Positions 1 through 10,245 are shown, counted from the stretch's first letter. The stretch is DNA of 64,000 nucleotides from Ceratotherium simum simum (GCF_000283155.1 NW_004454173.1:11797596-11861595); one strand, 5' to 3'. Numbers and translations: made by a program. The notes: generated from the letters alone by a model not told the origin.

Positions 1-143
1 CTTTGGGGAGAAAAAGGGAAAAAAAAAAAGGAAGAGGATTGGTAATAGATGTTAGCTCAGGGCTGGTCTTCCTCAGCAAAAAGAGGAGGACTGGCATGGA
101 TGTTAGCTCAGGGCTGATCTTCCTCACACACACACAAAAAAAA
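1..143 (+). mobile_element. ERE SINE, 3' part (cut by window edge)
   Basis: Starts in the CTTTGGGGAG segment that follows the tRNA-like head in complete ERE copies. Two tandem copies of the tail unit (GATGTTAGCTCAGGGCTG plus CTTCCTCA) follow, then a short CA run at about 125-136 that grades into an A tail. The head lies outside the window. Confidence 0.9.
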
Positions 144-200
144 GAGTGCATGAAGGTATCACAGACGTAGCACCTGAAGGAGTGGCCACCGCCCCAGGGC

Positions 201-1086
201 TGTTGCCGTACCAGGTCTGTTTTTGCCTGCTGCCCAGAAAGCCAAACACCAAGAGGACGAGATTGCCGAGAGAGAGAGAGAGAGAGAGGGTTTATTAATC
301 ACAAGGCAGCCAAGCCGGGAAATGGGAGAATGAATCTCAAATCTGTTCCCCCAAAAATAGGGACTCAGGTATATTTATGGGGTAGGGGCAAGGTGGTCTG
401 AAATGATTGAAGGTGAGGAGAGATGAGGTAATTGATGACCCGTTCAAGCGTAGTCCAGCTTCATGCCTTTTCGTAGGACGCATGTTCACAGAATGGCAGT
501 GTTAGCATGCCCTGAGGGTGGAGCTCTAACCTCGTGATGTCAATAGGTTGCTTATCAGACATATGTCTATGTGGGCCCAGTTGATGGGTTGGTGGTCTCA
601 ACCAGCCTGAAGTGGACAAGGGGTTCCAATTCCTGAAAAAGATATCTCAAATACCCATTACCATGGTGACCCTGGCTCCGGAGGGATGTTACCTAAAGGA
701 ACCTAGGGGAGTCAGATAGCATATTGCCTAAACAGCACAGTTAACAACGGGTAAGTTTATCATGCAGATTTAAGTCCTCGCCTTCCGCCTTCCGTTCGGA
801 TAAGTTTCTAGGTAAGGGCATCCCCACCTTCTTCCTGGTACAGGGAAGAAGATACATTTACAAATGGAGATTTGCTTTACAAATGTAAATGTATCTTATA
901 AAGGGTAACCAGAACTAAGAAGGGGCTTAGCAAGGACTCTCCCAGATACCCAGAGATGTCTGTGGTAATGGCCTGTTCTGGGGGAAGGCCTCCCATCCCA
1001 AACTCCTTTGGTTAGTTAGTGGGGGTGGGGGCCAAAGTGTCTTTTAGGCAGAGATATATTTTGAGGTGGCCAATTCCAACCCCCCA
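201..1086 (-). mobile_element. ERV1-like LTR, antisense
   Basis: The right half (about 690-1086) matches, in the same orientation, the U3 part of the LTR at 26609-27216. Shared marks are the TTTGAGGTGGCCAATTC block, the GCTTAGCAAGGAC block and the paired TTTACAAATG motifs. The left half differs and carries TTTATT at about 291 (a reversed AATAAA) next to a GA run (268-288), as expected of R/U5 read on the minus strand. The right edge CCCCCCA is a good reversed TG end. The left edge at TGTTGCC is inferred. No matching 4-bp duplication was seen, so it may be recombinant or truncated. Confidence 0.55.
268..288. repeat. (GA)n microsatellite
   Basis: Uninterrupted AG run of about 21 bp inside the LTR, just left of the reversed polyadenylation signal. 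Confidence 0.9.
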
Positions 1087-1154
1087 TAGTTACTAGCTGC
1101 TTAATCATCAATGGCTAACTGTTTGCCAGTTTCAGGGTGAGGTGTGGGAAGAGG

Positions 1155-1620
1155 TGGGAATTATTAAAACTCAGAAACTCAAGACTCTGACTCTGAGCGG
1201 GATGCACTGCTCAGCTGAGCTGGCATCTCTGAGCTGGAGAGGGGCTCCGTGGGGACCTGGTGGCTCCTGGGAGTGGGGAGTGTGATGAGGCTGGTCCTGT
1301 AAGTGTTAGAGAAACTGCAGACTGCATGCAGGTGCTGCCACAAGAAGGAACTGCCCTGCCAGGGTGAAGAGGCACAACGAGGGTGGCATCGACAGGAACA
1401 GGAAACCCATGGGAGGGAGCGAGTCCTTTCTCCTCCAGCCATGCTGTCTCCCTCCAGCGCCTCCCATTGGAAGAGCTAACATGGAGCCAGCTGGCAAAGC
1501 TGAAATATGGTTTGCAGAGGCTCAGCTCCAGCGTCACAAGGCCAAGTACAGAAGAGTAGGTTTGGAGCTGAGAGACAGTAAGTTCAGAAGGTCCCCCAAA
1601 ACACTTTGTTTACTGTAATA
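1155..1620 (+). repeat. Unassigned interspersed repeat, copy 1 of 2
   Basis: Shares an ordered series of motifs with 6420-6950: AAACTTAGAAACT-like start, GAGACTGGT-type segment, CCTTTCTCCTCC, GCTCCAGTGTCACA-like, and the end GGTTTGGAGCTGAGAGACA. Same orientation, roughly the same length. No reading frame is shared between the copies, so this is a dispersed repeat, not a gene family. I cannot name the family. Confidence 0.5.
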
Positions 1621-2737
1621 TTCACAACACTTACCGTAACTGTTCATCCAAAGGGGTTCAAGCTCTTGATATCTTCATCATTGAGCAATATCTGGGGGCA
1701 TGTGTAGTGGATTTTTACATCAAGTCTCGGATTCCCAGTGGCAGCCATCTGCCTCCGTGGTCTTGCAACAATGAGAGCAGTGGTGGCTCTCACCGTTCTC
1801 AATCTCTGGTCAGGACGGGCTTCTAAGTTGGGTGCGGAGCAATGGAGACTTCTTGACCACGGCCCCACAGTGGCTGTGGGCACTGGCCTATTTATATAGT
1901 TGGTGTCACCTCTCCAGTGAAGTTTCTGGGATTTTGAGCCAGAGTCTAACTCATAAACCACAGCTCACTCTTTCCCTAGGCACTGGGAAATTTCCCAGTA
2001 TTGGAAATACGAACGATCATCATGCTGAATAAACATGATTCACGGAGTGTAATCAAAGTGGATTCGTTTTGGTCTCCCACCGTCCTTTGTCATATGTTCA
2101 AGTGAGCAAGCTCTTCCCCTGCCCCAGACAGAATTTAAGGCAAATCCCATGACTTTGTGGTCACATTTAGTAATAACAACAATCCTCTGGTCGTTTCAAG
2201 ACACACAGCATAAATTTAATAATGGAAATTTTCAGTCTCACAACTTCTTGCTTTAAAGTTGAAGCTTCCTGCCCTCTCCCAGCTCAGGACTCTTGAAAGG
2301 CAGAGACAAAGGGGGCTGGGGGAAGAGGTACGTGGTCAGCTACTAACATTTCTCCTCCTCCTTCCCCAGCTTGCTAACCATGAGTCCTGACTCTCTCAGG
2401 GTTGGAGTTCTGGAAGTGAGAAGAGGTAAGGGGAGTAGGAAAGCTCTTGCCTGATTGGCCTCGGCGTGGTGATGTGGCATCCGCTCTCTCTGGACTTGGC
2501 AGACGTTGAAAGCTGACAGGCTCTTTTTGATGATTAATCTTCACTCCCAAACACCAAGGATCTCTTCCCTGAAGTTTGCTTCACAAGACAAATACTCTCT
2601 ATTCCAGCCACTCACTTACTCACTCATTCCTTCCTCAGCCTCTATGAATGTGGTGAAACCTCAAGCTTCTCTCTGAGAAGAGCTGTTTATTCTTCCATGC
2701 AGCCTTCTTGGACAGATCTAAGACAATTTCTCACTGC
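1621..2737. other. No gene seen; TATA-like and AATAAA-bearing block
   Basis: Mostly apparently unique sequence. It contains a TATA-like TATTTATATA at 1889-1898, a perfect 16-bp palindrome (1983-1998) and AATAAA at 2028-2033. This order would fit a decayed LTR, but no ends or relatives were found in the window. Open frames here (for example minus strand 1644-1961) match nothing I recognise. Confidence 0.4.
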
Positions 2738-3273
2738 TGTAGTAGAGGGAAGCTTTTCCTGTACTCTCTTATATTCGGTGCTGGGTCCTGCAAATTAAAC
2801 TGACAAAAGACACATTAATAGGAGAGGAGATTTACTTCGTATGCACGGGGTGGGGGGAGGGGGTGTGCTCACAGAAAAGAAGTGAAAATCTCACAAAGCT
2901 ATTAAGCCTGGGGACTTATGTACCATTTTAACAAAGGACAATCAATTGTGGAGAAGTGACGAGTTAAACAGATTTGGGCTTCTAGGGGTGGTAAATTGTG
3001 GGAAGGTAGATAGATATACAGGGGAACCTGATGGAAGGTAAGGGTTATTTTAGTAAGGCTTGTTCCGCAGATTCAAGTCAGTGCTTCCGGTGATTAAGCA
3101 GCAGTTGTGGGGAGGCACACCTTCACACAGGGAAATGTACGCCCTGCTTTTAGGAAGAAAGAGGCAAGGCAGAGAGTTCCTCTTGTGTCTGCTGTTTCTC
3201 AATTGCCTTCAGCTCAAAATAATCCTCATGTCAAAGTGGTACATTTTGGGGTGGCGTATTCTGATCCCCTGCA
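2738..3273 (-). mobile_element. ERV1-like solo LTR, antisense
   Basis: Same layout as 26609-27216: left end TGTAGTAGAGG-, then GGGTCCTGCAAATTAAACTGAC, and right end CTGATCCCCTGCA (reversed TG start). Left flank CTGC (2734-2737) and right flank TTGC (3274-3277) fit a 4-bp target duplication with one change. No internal proviral sequence is adjacent. Confidence 0.65.
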
Positions 3274-3773
3274 TTGCCAACCCTATCTCGGGTGAGACCC
3301 ATATCTGGCCACGCACTCACACATCCTCTGTTGTGACAAATTTGGGGAGCACAAGCTGTCACAGCCACCTCCCCTTGACCGTCCCTTTCCTCCACAGTCA
3401 AAGCCATAGCTAGCCTGTCACTTGTCCTTTAGATTTGTTGGTGGGAACTGTGCGCTGTGTCCCCTAAGCTACAAGGGACACATATGAAGCTCTTTCAGAA
3501 GATAAGCTGAATCCCCTTTTCCTAAGTGTGTGACGAGGGCCCCATACTCCCTTCTCTCTCCCTTAGGTGGGAGAGGACTCACAGCACACCAAAAACTTTG
3601 TTCAGAAATCTTGTTTTCTCATCTCCAAACTCCTGGCCATTTTGTCACCAGGAATGAGGAATACAGCAGTCACAAAGCTGGTTTCTCTGCTCTCCTTCTT
3701 CCACAGCCCACATGGTGGTCTGGGATCTCCTTTTGGAATGTGATCTCCATTGTCTTCAGGCCTTAGCAAAAAC
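3274..3773. other. No gene seen
   Basis: No open frame with a recognisable domain and no repeat I can assign. The short plus-strand frames are ordinary chance frames. Confidence 0.5.
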
Positions 3774-3966
3774 TTTTCTTTTTTTGCTGAGGAAGATTAG
3801 CCTTGAACTACCATCTGTGCCCATCTTCCTCTATTTCGTATGTGGGTCGCTGCGACAGCATGGCCTCACGAGTGGTGTAGGTTTGCACCCGGGATCTGAA
3901 CCTGTGAACCCCAGGCCGCCAAAGCAGAGCGCGTGAACTTAGCCACTACACCACCAGGCCGGCCCC
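3774..3966 (-). mobile_element. ERE SINE, antisense
   Basis: Reads, reversed, from a T-rich tail through one GAGGAAGAT tail unit to the head ending CCAGGCCGGCCCC. Flanks AAACTTTTC (left) and GAAACTTCTAC (right) look like an imperfect target duplication. Shorter than most copies: it has a single tail unit. Confidence 0.9.
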
Positions 3967-4739
3967 CTGAAACTTCTACTTTAACATCTTGTTAGATGTG
4001 TACATTGAGAAAAATGAATAAAGCAACCAGGTTGCCTTATTATTCTAAAAGCATCAATATTCTTAAAGCTACCAAACCTGAGTAAAATGGCCAGAATGGG
4101 TCTGTTTGGGTCCATTTGTGACTGTTCAGGGAGAGGAGAGATGCTGAAAGCTTCTTCCAGGGCCTCGGAATCATCTTGCAACTGAAATCACTCAACTGTG
4201 TCTAATCCCGTGTGGGAGGATCGAAAATTCTGGGATTGCTTGGAGGACTATCGTCCACCTCACTGATTTATCACAAGGATTAAATGAGATCATACAAGAA
4301 AAAGTATTTTGTAATTTTGTAAACTAGAAGGCACAATGCACAGACATGCACGGGACCATCATGATGATGGGTACTTTAAGGGGGTCTTGATTATCTAGAA
4401 TTTCTAAAGACAGTTCTAAGCAGGCACTTAGAGTTCAAAGAGGAAACTTTGCTCTTTAAAACTAAATCCAGAGCAAACAATGGGGCTGTTTGGCAAGTGT
4501 GCCTGAGAAAAAAAATATACCTAGAGAATGCATTAGCAACACTGGGAGATGACTGAGCAGCTGGCAGGCAGGGCTCCAGCCACACGCCCCTGGCCTACCA
4601 GCAATGTGTTCCCCGAGGCAACAACAGCTTCCTGCTTCCTACTGCCTGCAGGTGTGCTCGGCCCCTGGAGTGCTTGCCCCCGCCGGGACAGGGAGTAAAC
4701 GCCCCAGATGCCCAAGGTGTCCAAGATTATTAAAAAAAA
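3967..4739. other. No gene seen; weak MIR-like piece
   Basis: The stretch around 4260-4345 (GGATTAAATGAGATCATAC) resembles the 3' part of a sense MIR. The rest is unassigned. Around 4604-4730 the sequence is moderately GC-rich, without splice or frame evidence for an exon. Confidence 0.4.
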
Positions 4740-4795
4740 AAAAAAAGGTAGAAACAGCAAAGATTCTGAGATTCAAATCCCTGTCTGTTAGGTTC
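4740..4795. repeat. Inverted 56-bp duplicate, arm A
   Basis: The reverse complement of 5831-5886 with two differences over 56 bases. Core motif GGTAGAAACAGCAAAG. Both arms sit next to a MIR-like GCCCAAGGT, but the core itself is not part of the MIR consensus as I know it. Confidence 0.85.
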
Positions 4796-5087
4796 CTTAC
4801 AGATGGAGGATGGGTGCGAAGGCCCTCAGGGACCATTCTGAGGTGTGTCCCAATTTCTCAGAGGGTCCCCGTGGGATTGAGGCCCCCCCCCACCAGTGGT
4901 AACTTGCCCATTAACACTTTTTACTGACTTGGATCTTTGCTTCGGAGTCTGCTTTTGGGGAGGACACAAGCTGAGGCAGAGAAGTCTGGAGGGCTTGTCT
5001 TTGGCAGGAAAATGTAAATTATACTAACTGAAATAGTAGCTTCTCTGTAAATCTAGCCGTTGGGCGTTGGTAGACATTGTTAGGTAA

Positions 5088-5330
5088 TAATGATAACTTG
5101 CATTTACTGATAGCTTCCTTCATGTAGGTATGACCCTAAGCACCTTTCACATACCTCGTTCGTGCAATCTTAGAAGTGGATGCGGTTGTTATCCCTTGTT
5201 TTACAGGTGAGGAAACTGAGGCACAGCGACTTTCCCAAGGTCACACAACTCGTACGTGACACAGCTGGGATTCTGACTCTGGCAATTTGGTTCTAGAACC
5301 CACACTCTTTATCTACTCACTGCACTTTGC
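5088..5330 (-). mobile_element. MIR SINE, antisense
   Basis: Reversed MIR order: CATTTACTGATAGC, then GTGAGGAAACTGAGGCACAG, CCCAAGGTCACACAAC, CTGGGATTCTGAC and TAGAACCCACACTCTTTA. Diverged, as expected for this old mammalian SINE. Confidence 0.8.
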
Positions 5331-5444
5331 AAACTATTGCCCACCAAATAAGCAAAAACCAGGGAGCCGGGCACCCCTCCTCACATAGTCGGGGGCCTAA
5401 CTCAAGGGTTGCTGGGAGACACAAGGGTATAAGTAGCCGAGTGT

Positions 5445-5545
5445 AGATTAGAGAATTGGAAGCCTAAATTCAAAATCACATTCCACCTCCACTTATCAGC
5501 TGAGTGACCTTGAACAAATCACTTCTCCTCTGACCCTCAGGTTAA
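5445..5545 (+). mobile_element. MIR SINE fragment
   Basis: The core CTTATCAGCTGAGTGACCTT followed by CAAATCACTT and CCTCAG matches the MIR middle in sense orientation. Ends unclear. Confidence 0.6.
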
Positions 5546-5804
5546 CTCTTAGGTGTACCTCGGGGTGGTGGGGGTTGGTAAAAAACAATGCCAGACTCAT
5601 GGGCTTGCGGGGTGAGGGATTGGGGTTCAAATGAGACGATGCTTGTGAAGCACGGGGCAAACTCCGAGCACGATGGATGATTTGGGATGCTATGACATCG
5701 GCCCCAGGCTACCCACTCCCTCTTCTGCAGACCACAGTCCCTTTTAGCCCACCTCCCAGCACCCAGGACTCTCATCTGCTGCTTCCTTGTAGGAGCTGGT
5801 ATGA

Positions 5805-6049
5805 TGTAGGTGATGGAGGATGCAACTTTGGAATCTAACAGGCAGGGATTTGAATCTCAGAATCTTTGCTGTTTCTACCTTTTTTTAAAAATAACCTTGG
5901 GCAGGTTATTTAATCTCTCCAGGCCTCTGTTTTCTCACCTGTAAAATGGGGATAATAAAACAGAACGCTGGAAGGGATTAGACAACGCAGTGTACATAAA
6001 GTGCTTAGCGCAGTCCAGCACAGGTTAGTGCTCAAAACACGATAGCTAT
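5805..6049 (+). mobile_element. MIR SINE carrying inverted-duplicate arm B
   Basis: Sense MIR: AACCTTGGGCAGGTTATT, TCTCACCTGTAAAATGGGG, GTACATAAAGTGCTTAGC. Between the usual GGATTTGAATCTC and ACCTTGGGC it holds extra sequence. Bases 5831-5886 are the inverted partner of 4740-4795. An ERE follows directly at 6050. Confidence 0.75.
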
Positions 6050-6325
6050 GGGCCAGCCCCGTGGCTTAGCGTTTAAGCGCTAGCGCTCCCCTACTGACGG
6101 CCTGGGTTCGGATCCCCGGTGCGCACCGATGCACTGCTTCTCCGGCCATGCTGAGGCTGCGTCCCACACACAGCAACTAGAAGGATGTGCAGCTGTGACA
6201 CACAACTATCTACTGGGGCTTTGGGGGGAAAAAGGAGGAGGATTGGCAATAGATGTTAGCTCAGAGCCCGTCTTCCTCAGCAAAAAGAGGAGGATTAGCA
6301 TGGATGTTAGCTCAGGGCTGATCTT

Positions 6326-6363
<38 letters not shown>
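6050..6363 (+). mobile_element. ERE SINE with CA-repeat tail
   Basis: Full-length: head GGCCAGCCCCGTGGCTTAGC, B-box GGTTCGGATCC, CAACTAGAAGGATGTGCAGC, CTTTGGGGGG, two tail units, then a pure CA run (6329-6362) in place of a poly-A tail. No clear target duplication. Confidence 0.95.
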
Positions 6364-6364
<1 letters not shown>

Positions 6365-6419
6365 GAGCTGCTGCTCTAGGTTTTCATAGTAGCAACTGTA
6401 AGAAACAGCTACCACCCCT

Positions 6420-6950
6420 AGGGCTGAGAGAATAAAAGGAGGGAGTCTGAATTTTTAAAACTTAGAAACTTGGACGAAGGGACCTGTGGAGTTGAAACTC
6501 AGACCTCCTCTGAGGACAAGGCGCTACTTGACTGGGGCTGGTTTCTGGAGCTCGGAGGAAGGGGCCCCTGCAGTGGGAACCTGGAGCTCTTAAAAGCCGT
6601 CCCCCCTGGTCGGTCCCTGAAGTGCTGTAATGAGACTGGTTGTGTAAGCGCTGGGCAAACTGTAGCTGTGTTTCGGGGCTGCTCTGAGAAGGAAGTGGTG
6701 ATGCGGGTGAGGAAGCCTTGCTGGAGGGAGACCACAGGAATTGCCACCAGCCCGGCAAACAGGAAGGAACAGGTCCTTTCTCCTCCTCCCACCTCGCGGT
6801 CCCGTCTGCACTCTGGTTGGCTGAGCCCACTAGGGGCAAAGCGGAAACGCCCTTTGCAGTGTCTTGGCTCCAGTGTCACAGAGCAGAGTGTAAAAGGGTG
6901 GGTTTGGAGCTGAGAGACAATAACAGGCATGTCTGGGGGTGTTTGCTCCT
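6420..6950 (+). repeat. Unassigned interspersed repeat, copy 2 of 2
   Basis: Relative of 1155-1620, ending in GGGTTTGGAGCTGAGAGACA. It is GC-rich, so open frames overlap on both strands (plus 6470-6913, minus 6499-6957). None is shared with copy 1 and none has a known domain, so I call it repeat and not gene. Confidence 0.5.
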
Positions 6951-7128
6951 GTTTCATTAATATTTAGATTTCCTCCCATCCTTCTTTACCGAATTATATT
7001 TTTTGAATATGTAGAACATGAATGTGCTTCCCAGAGTCAAAACTATACTGGAGGGTAAATCCAGAGAAGTGACCTCACTCCCCATCCCTTGTAGGTAATC
7101 CACTTCATTGTTTTCTGATTTATCCTTT

Positions 7129-7157
7129 GTGTGCGTGTGTGTGTGTGTGTGTGTGTC
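7129..7157. repeat. (TG)n microsatellite
   Basis: Near-pure TG run with one GC interruption, inside the antisense L1 3' UTR. Confidence 0.9.
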
Positions 7158-7214
7158 TATGTGGCTGTGTGGGGTATTTTCCTCAAAATTAAGCACATCC
7201 ATACATGTTTTCTA

Positions 7215-7217
<3 letters not shown>

Positions 7218-7255
<38 letters not shown>

Positions 7256-7465
7256 TCAGCCCTGAGCTAACATCCGATGCCAATCCTCCTCTTTTTTTGC
7301 TGAGGAAGATTGGCCCTGGGCTAACATCCGTGCCCATCTTCCTCTACTTTATATGGGACGCCGCCACAGCATGGCTTGACAAGCGGTGTGTCGGTGCGCG
7401 CCAGGGGATCCGAACCTGCGAACCCCGGGCCACTGCAGCGGGCCACTACGCTACCGGGCTGGCCC
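7218..7465 (-). mobile_element. ERE SINE with TG-repeat tail, antisense
   Basis: The tail is a TG run (7218-7251, so CA on the element strand), then two reversed tail units and the head ending GGGCTGGCCC. Target duplication ATACATGTTTTCTATTT (7201-7217) is matched by ATACGTGTTTTCTTATTT from about 7469. Confidence 0.95.
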
Positions 7466-7587
7466 TACATACGTGTTTTCTTATTTCCTTTTATCTTTTA
7501 TGCTAAAGTATATTATATATAATTCTTTGCACTTTGCATTTTTCATTTAATATAGTCTGGAAATCAGTTCGTAGAGATCTTCCATTC

Positions 7588-7835
7588 TTTTTTTTGTTTT
7601 TTTCTTTTTTTTGTTAGGAAGAGCAGCCCTGAGCTAACATCCATGCCAATCCTCCTCTTTTTTGCTGAGGAAGACTGGCCCTGGGCTAACATCTGTGCCC
7701 ATCTTCCTCCACTTTATATGGGACGCCGCACCATCATGGCCTGACAAGTGGCGCATCGTGTGCACCCGGGATCCGAACCCCGGCCGCCAGAAGCAGAGCA
7801 CACGCACTTCACCCCTACGCCTCGGAGCCGGCCCC
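7588..7835 (-). mobile_element. ERE SINE, antisense
   Basis: T-rich tail, two tail units, CTTTATATGGGACGCCG, B-box remnant GGGATCCGAACC, head end GAGCCGGCCCC. Flanks CATTCTTTTT and CAGTCTTTTT look like an imperfect target duplication in the L1. Confidence 0.95.
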
Positions 7836-8414
7836 TTGCAGTCTTTTTTAATAGTACTTCATAATATTTCAACCAAACTCCAGCATTTGTTAACTCAATC
7901 TTTTATGTTTGGGTATTTAAGACACTAATAATTTTTTTGAAATTACAAATAATGTAGCAAGAACAACCTAGTGCATGCATGGTTTAAAATGGTTGGAAGT
8001 ATGTCTTGAGGGTAAATTCCTGGAAGCGGGACTCCTAGGTTGGGGGGTGGCTGTACCCCTGGTTTTGTTCCCTGTTGCCCGATTCCTCTCCACAGGGGCT
8101 GTACCATTTTTGATTCCCACCGGCAATATATGAGTGCCCATTTCTCCACAGACTCATCAGCACAGTATACTGTCAAGATTTTGAATTTTTTCCAATTTGG
8201 TAAGTGAGAAATGCTATCTCAGTATAGTTTGAATTTGCATTTCTCCTATTAAGAGTGAGGTTGAACATCTACTCATGTTTAAGGGTGAGTTTTAATCTTT
8301 TTTATTGTTAATTTTCTATTCATGTCTTTTGCCCATTTTTCCAGAGGATTTTAGTCCTTTTCCCTCAATTTTTAAAAGTTATTTATATATCAGAGATTTT
8401 GGTCCTTTTGTCAC

Positions 8415-8855
8415 TGACTAGGTGCCTCGAGAAACTCCAAGGTGTTTGGAAGCAATTAACTGGTTTTCCAAGTTGTTTCTTTTCCTTTTGTGTGTTAAGG
8501 AGATGTAACCACCAGCCATCCTGAAACTGACCAAGCCTCACCACAAGAGCTACGCCCATGACCTCTGCCTTATTTTTCATGCCAAGATCTCTCCAGGAGG
8601 AGCTTAGGCTTCATTATGTGGAAGCATGTTCTCCAACTGAGCCTGTGCAAGCCAATACCTGCCTCTCCCTTGTGAATATTCACTCCCCAACCAAATAAAA
8701 GTTCCTGCTTTCCTTTGTTTGGGGACGCCATGACTTTGGAAATGATTCCTCATAGCCTCCTATTTGCTGCAAATAACACTTTACTTTGTGAGACAACTTC
8801 CACTGGTGTAGAGTCTTATTTAACTTACCAGGAGGTGAGCCCACTTGATTTGGTA
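8415..8855 (+). mobile_element. ERV1-like solo LTR
   Basis: A 441-bp block that exactly splits an antisense L1. Joining the flanks restores the L1 reading GGTCCTTTTGTCACTTTATC. Flanking TCAC at 8411-8414 and 8856-8859 is a 4-bp target duplication, typical of gammaretrovirus-like (ERV1) integration. Starts TGACTAGG; polyadenylation signal AATAAA at 8694-8699 sets the plus orientation. The end (GGTA) has lost the usual CA. No internal viral sequence. Confidence 0.8.
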
Positions 8856-9145
8856 TCACTTTATCTACGATATATGTTGTAAATATTTTCTCTAAGTTTG
8901 TCACTTGTGTTTTAATTTTGTTTATGGAGTTTTCACCTCACAAAAGCTTAAATTTTTCTAAGTAATTAAATTTATCCATCTTTTATTTTGTTGCATCTTC
9001 AATTTGAGATGTATTAGATTTCCCCCATTCCCAGGTTGTAGAGGAATTTGCCCACATTTTCTTCTAATACTTTGCTATTCTCGTTTTTGCATTTAGGTCT
9101 CTGACCCATTGGGAGTCTGTGGTGATCTTTTCCCAAATGACTGTT

Positions 9146-9440
9146 TTGGTCATTTATCCTTGTATAACAAACTACCCCAAAACTCAGTGGCTTGAAACAA
9201 GATCCATTCCACTGCTCGATGTGTAGATTGGGCTCAGCTGGGCAGTTCTTCTGCTGATCTTGCTTGAGTTCTCTGTAAGTGGCACTATTTGGTGGCTGGG
9301 GCTGGAGTTTTTGAAAGACTTGATTTGGAAAATTGATGGCAGGGCCTTTCTCTTCCCCGTGTAGTTCCAGAGTCTCCTCTCTCCATGTGGCCTCTCCATA
9401 CGGTCTTTGCAATATGGTAGCTGGACTGCCGGTGCTTCTT
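9146..9440 (-). mobile_element. MaLR-like LTR fragment, antisense
   Basis: GTATAACAAACTACCCCAAA then CTCAGTGGCTTGAAACAAG is a common start of reversed MaLR-type LTRs. CTCTCTCCATGTGGCCTCTC follows. The 12050-12833 element has the same opening. Subfamily not assigned. Confidence 0.5.
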
Positions 9441-9464
9441 TTTTCCTTTCTCCTTTTCTGTTTT

Positions 9465-10245
9465 ACAGTTTTATTGTGATGGATTTCACATAACATAAAT
9501 TTCATCTATTTAAAGTTTACAGTTTAGTGGTTTTCAGTATAATCACAGACTTGTGTAACCATCATCACAATCTAATTATAAAGTATTTTTAACATCCCAA
9601 AAGGAAACTCTGTCCTCATTAGCAGTCATTCCCCATCCCTGATGCAATCCTCAACCATACCCCAGCCTCAGGCAACCACTAACCTACTCTCTGTCTCTAT
9701 GAATTTGTCTATTCTGGACATTTCATATAAAGGGAACCATACAATGTGTAGTCTTTTCTGTCTGGCCTCTTTCACTTAGCATAATATTTTCAAGGTTCAT
9801 CTGCGTTGTAGCACATATCAGTACTTCATTCCTTTTTATGTATGAATAATACTCCATTGTATGGCTGTATCACATTTTGTTTAGCCATACATCTGTTGGC
9901 GGACATGTAGGTAGTTTCCACTTTTTGGCTATTATGAATAATGCTTCTATGAATATCTTTGTACAAGGGTTTTGTGTGGACATACATTTTGATTTCTTCT
10001 GGGTTTGTATCTAAGAGTGGAATTGGAGGCTCATATAGTAACTTTATGTTTAGCCTTTTGAGGAACTGCCAAACTGTTTTCCAAAGTGGTTGCACCATCT
10101 TTTGAATTTTGTCAAAGGCTTTATCATCATTGAAGGTGAAATTATATGATTTTTTTCTCTTCAGACCCATTAATATGGTGAATTATATTAATGGATTACT
10201 TAACAGTGAATTATGCTTGCATTCCTAGTATAATCCCCAATAGAT
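9465..10245 (-). mobile_element. L1 3' UTR and ORF2 end, antisense (L1MB-like)
   Basis: Classic antisense L1M 3' end: ACTTGTGTAACCATCATCAC, GGCAACCACTAACCTAC, CTATTCTGGACATTTCATAT, TTTCACTTAGCATAATATTT, TTTTTGGCTATTATGAATAA, GAGGAACTGCCAAACTGTTT. From about 10106 it jumps to a more 5' ORF2 part (CAAAGGCTTTATCATCATTG), which shows an internal deletion. This is a second L1, separate from 6965-9145, because it restarts at a 3' end. Confidence 0.85.

Larger units (their letters stand above)
6965..9145 (-). mobile_element. L1 3' region, antisense, multiply interrupted
   Basis: Antisense L1: 3' UTR-type sequence at about 6965-7587 (CTTTGCACTTTGCATTTTTC), then ORF2 C-terminal sequence at 7836-8414 (reversed it reads CACTCATATATTGCCGG and GGCAAAAGACATGAATAG), resuming at 8860-9145 (reversed it encodes NLEKIFTTYIVDKV). 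It is cut by EREs at 7252 and 7588 and by a solo LTR at 8415-8855. Frame disrupted; not functional. Confidence 0.75.

Noticed and set aside
6470..6957. Overlapping 147- and 152-codon frames on opposite strands
   Set aside because: GC-rich repeat with open frames in several phases; not kept in the relative at 1155-1620, and no domain.
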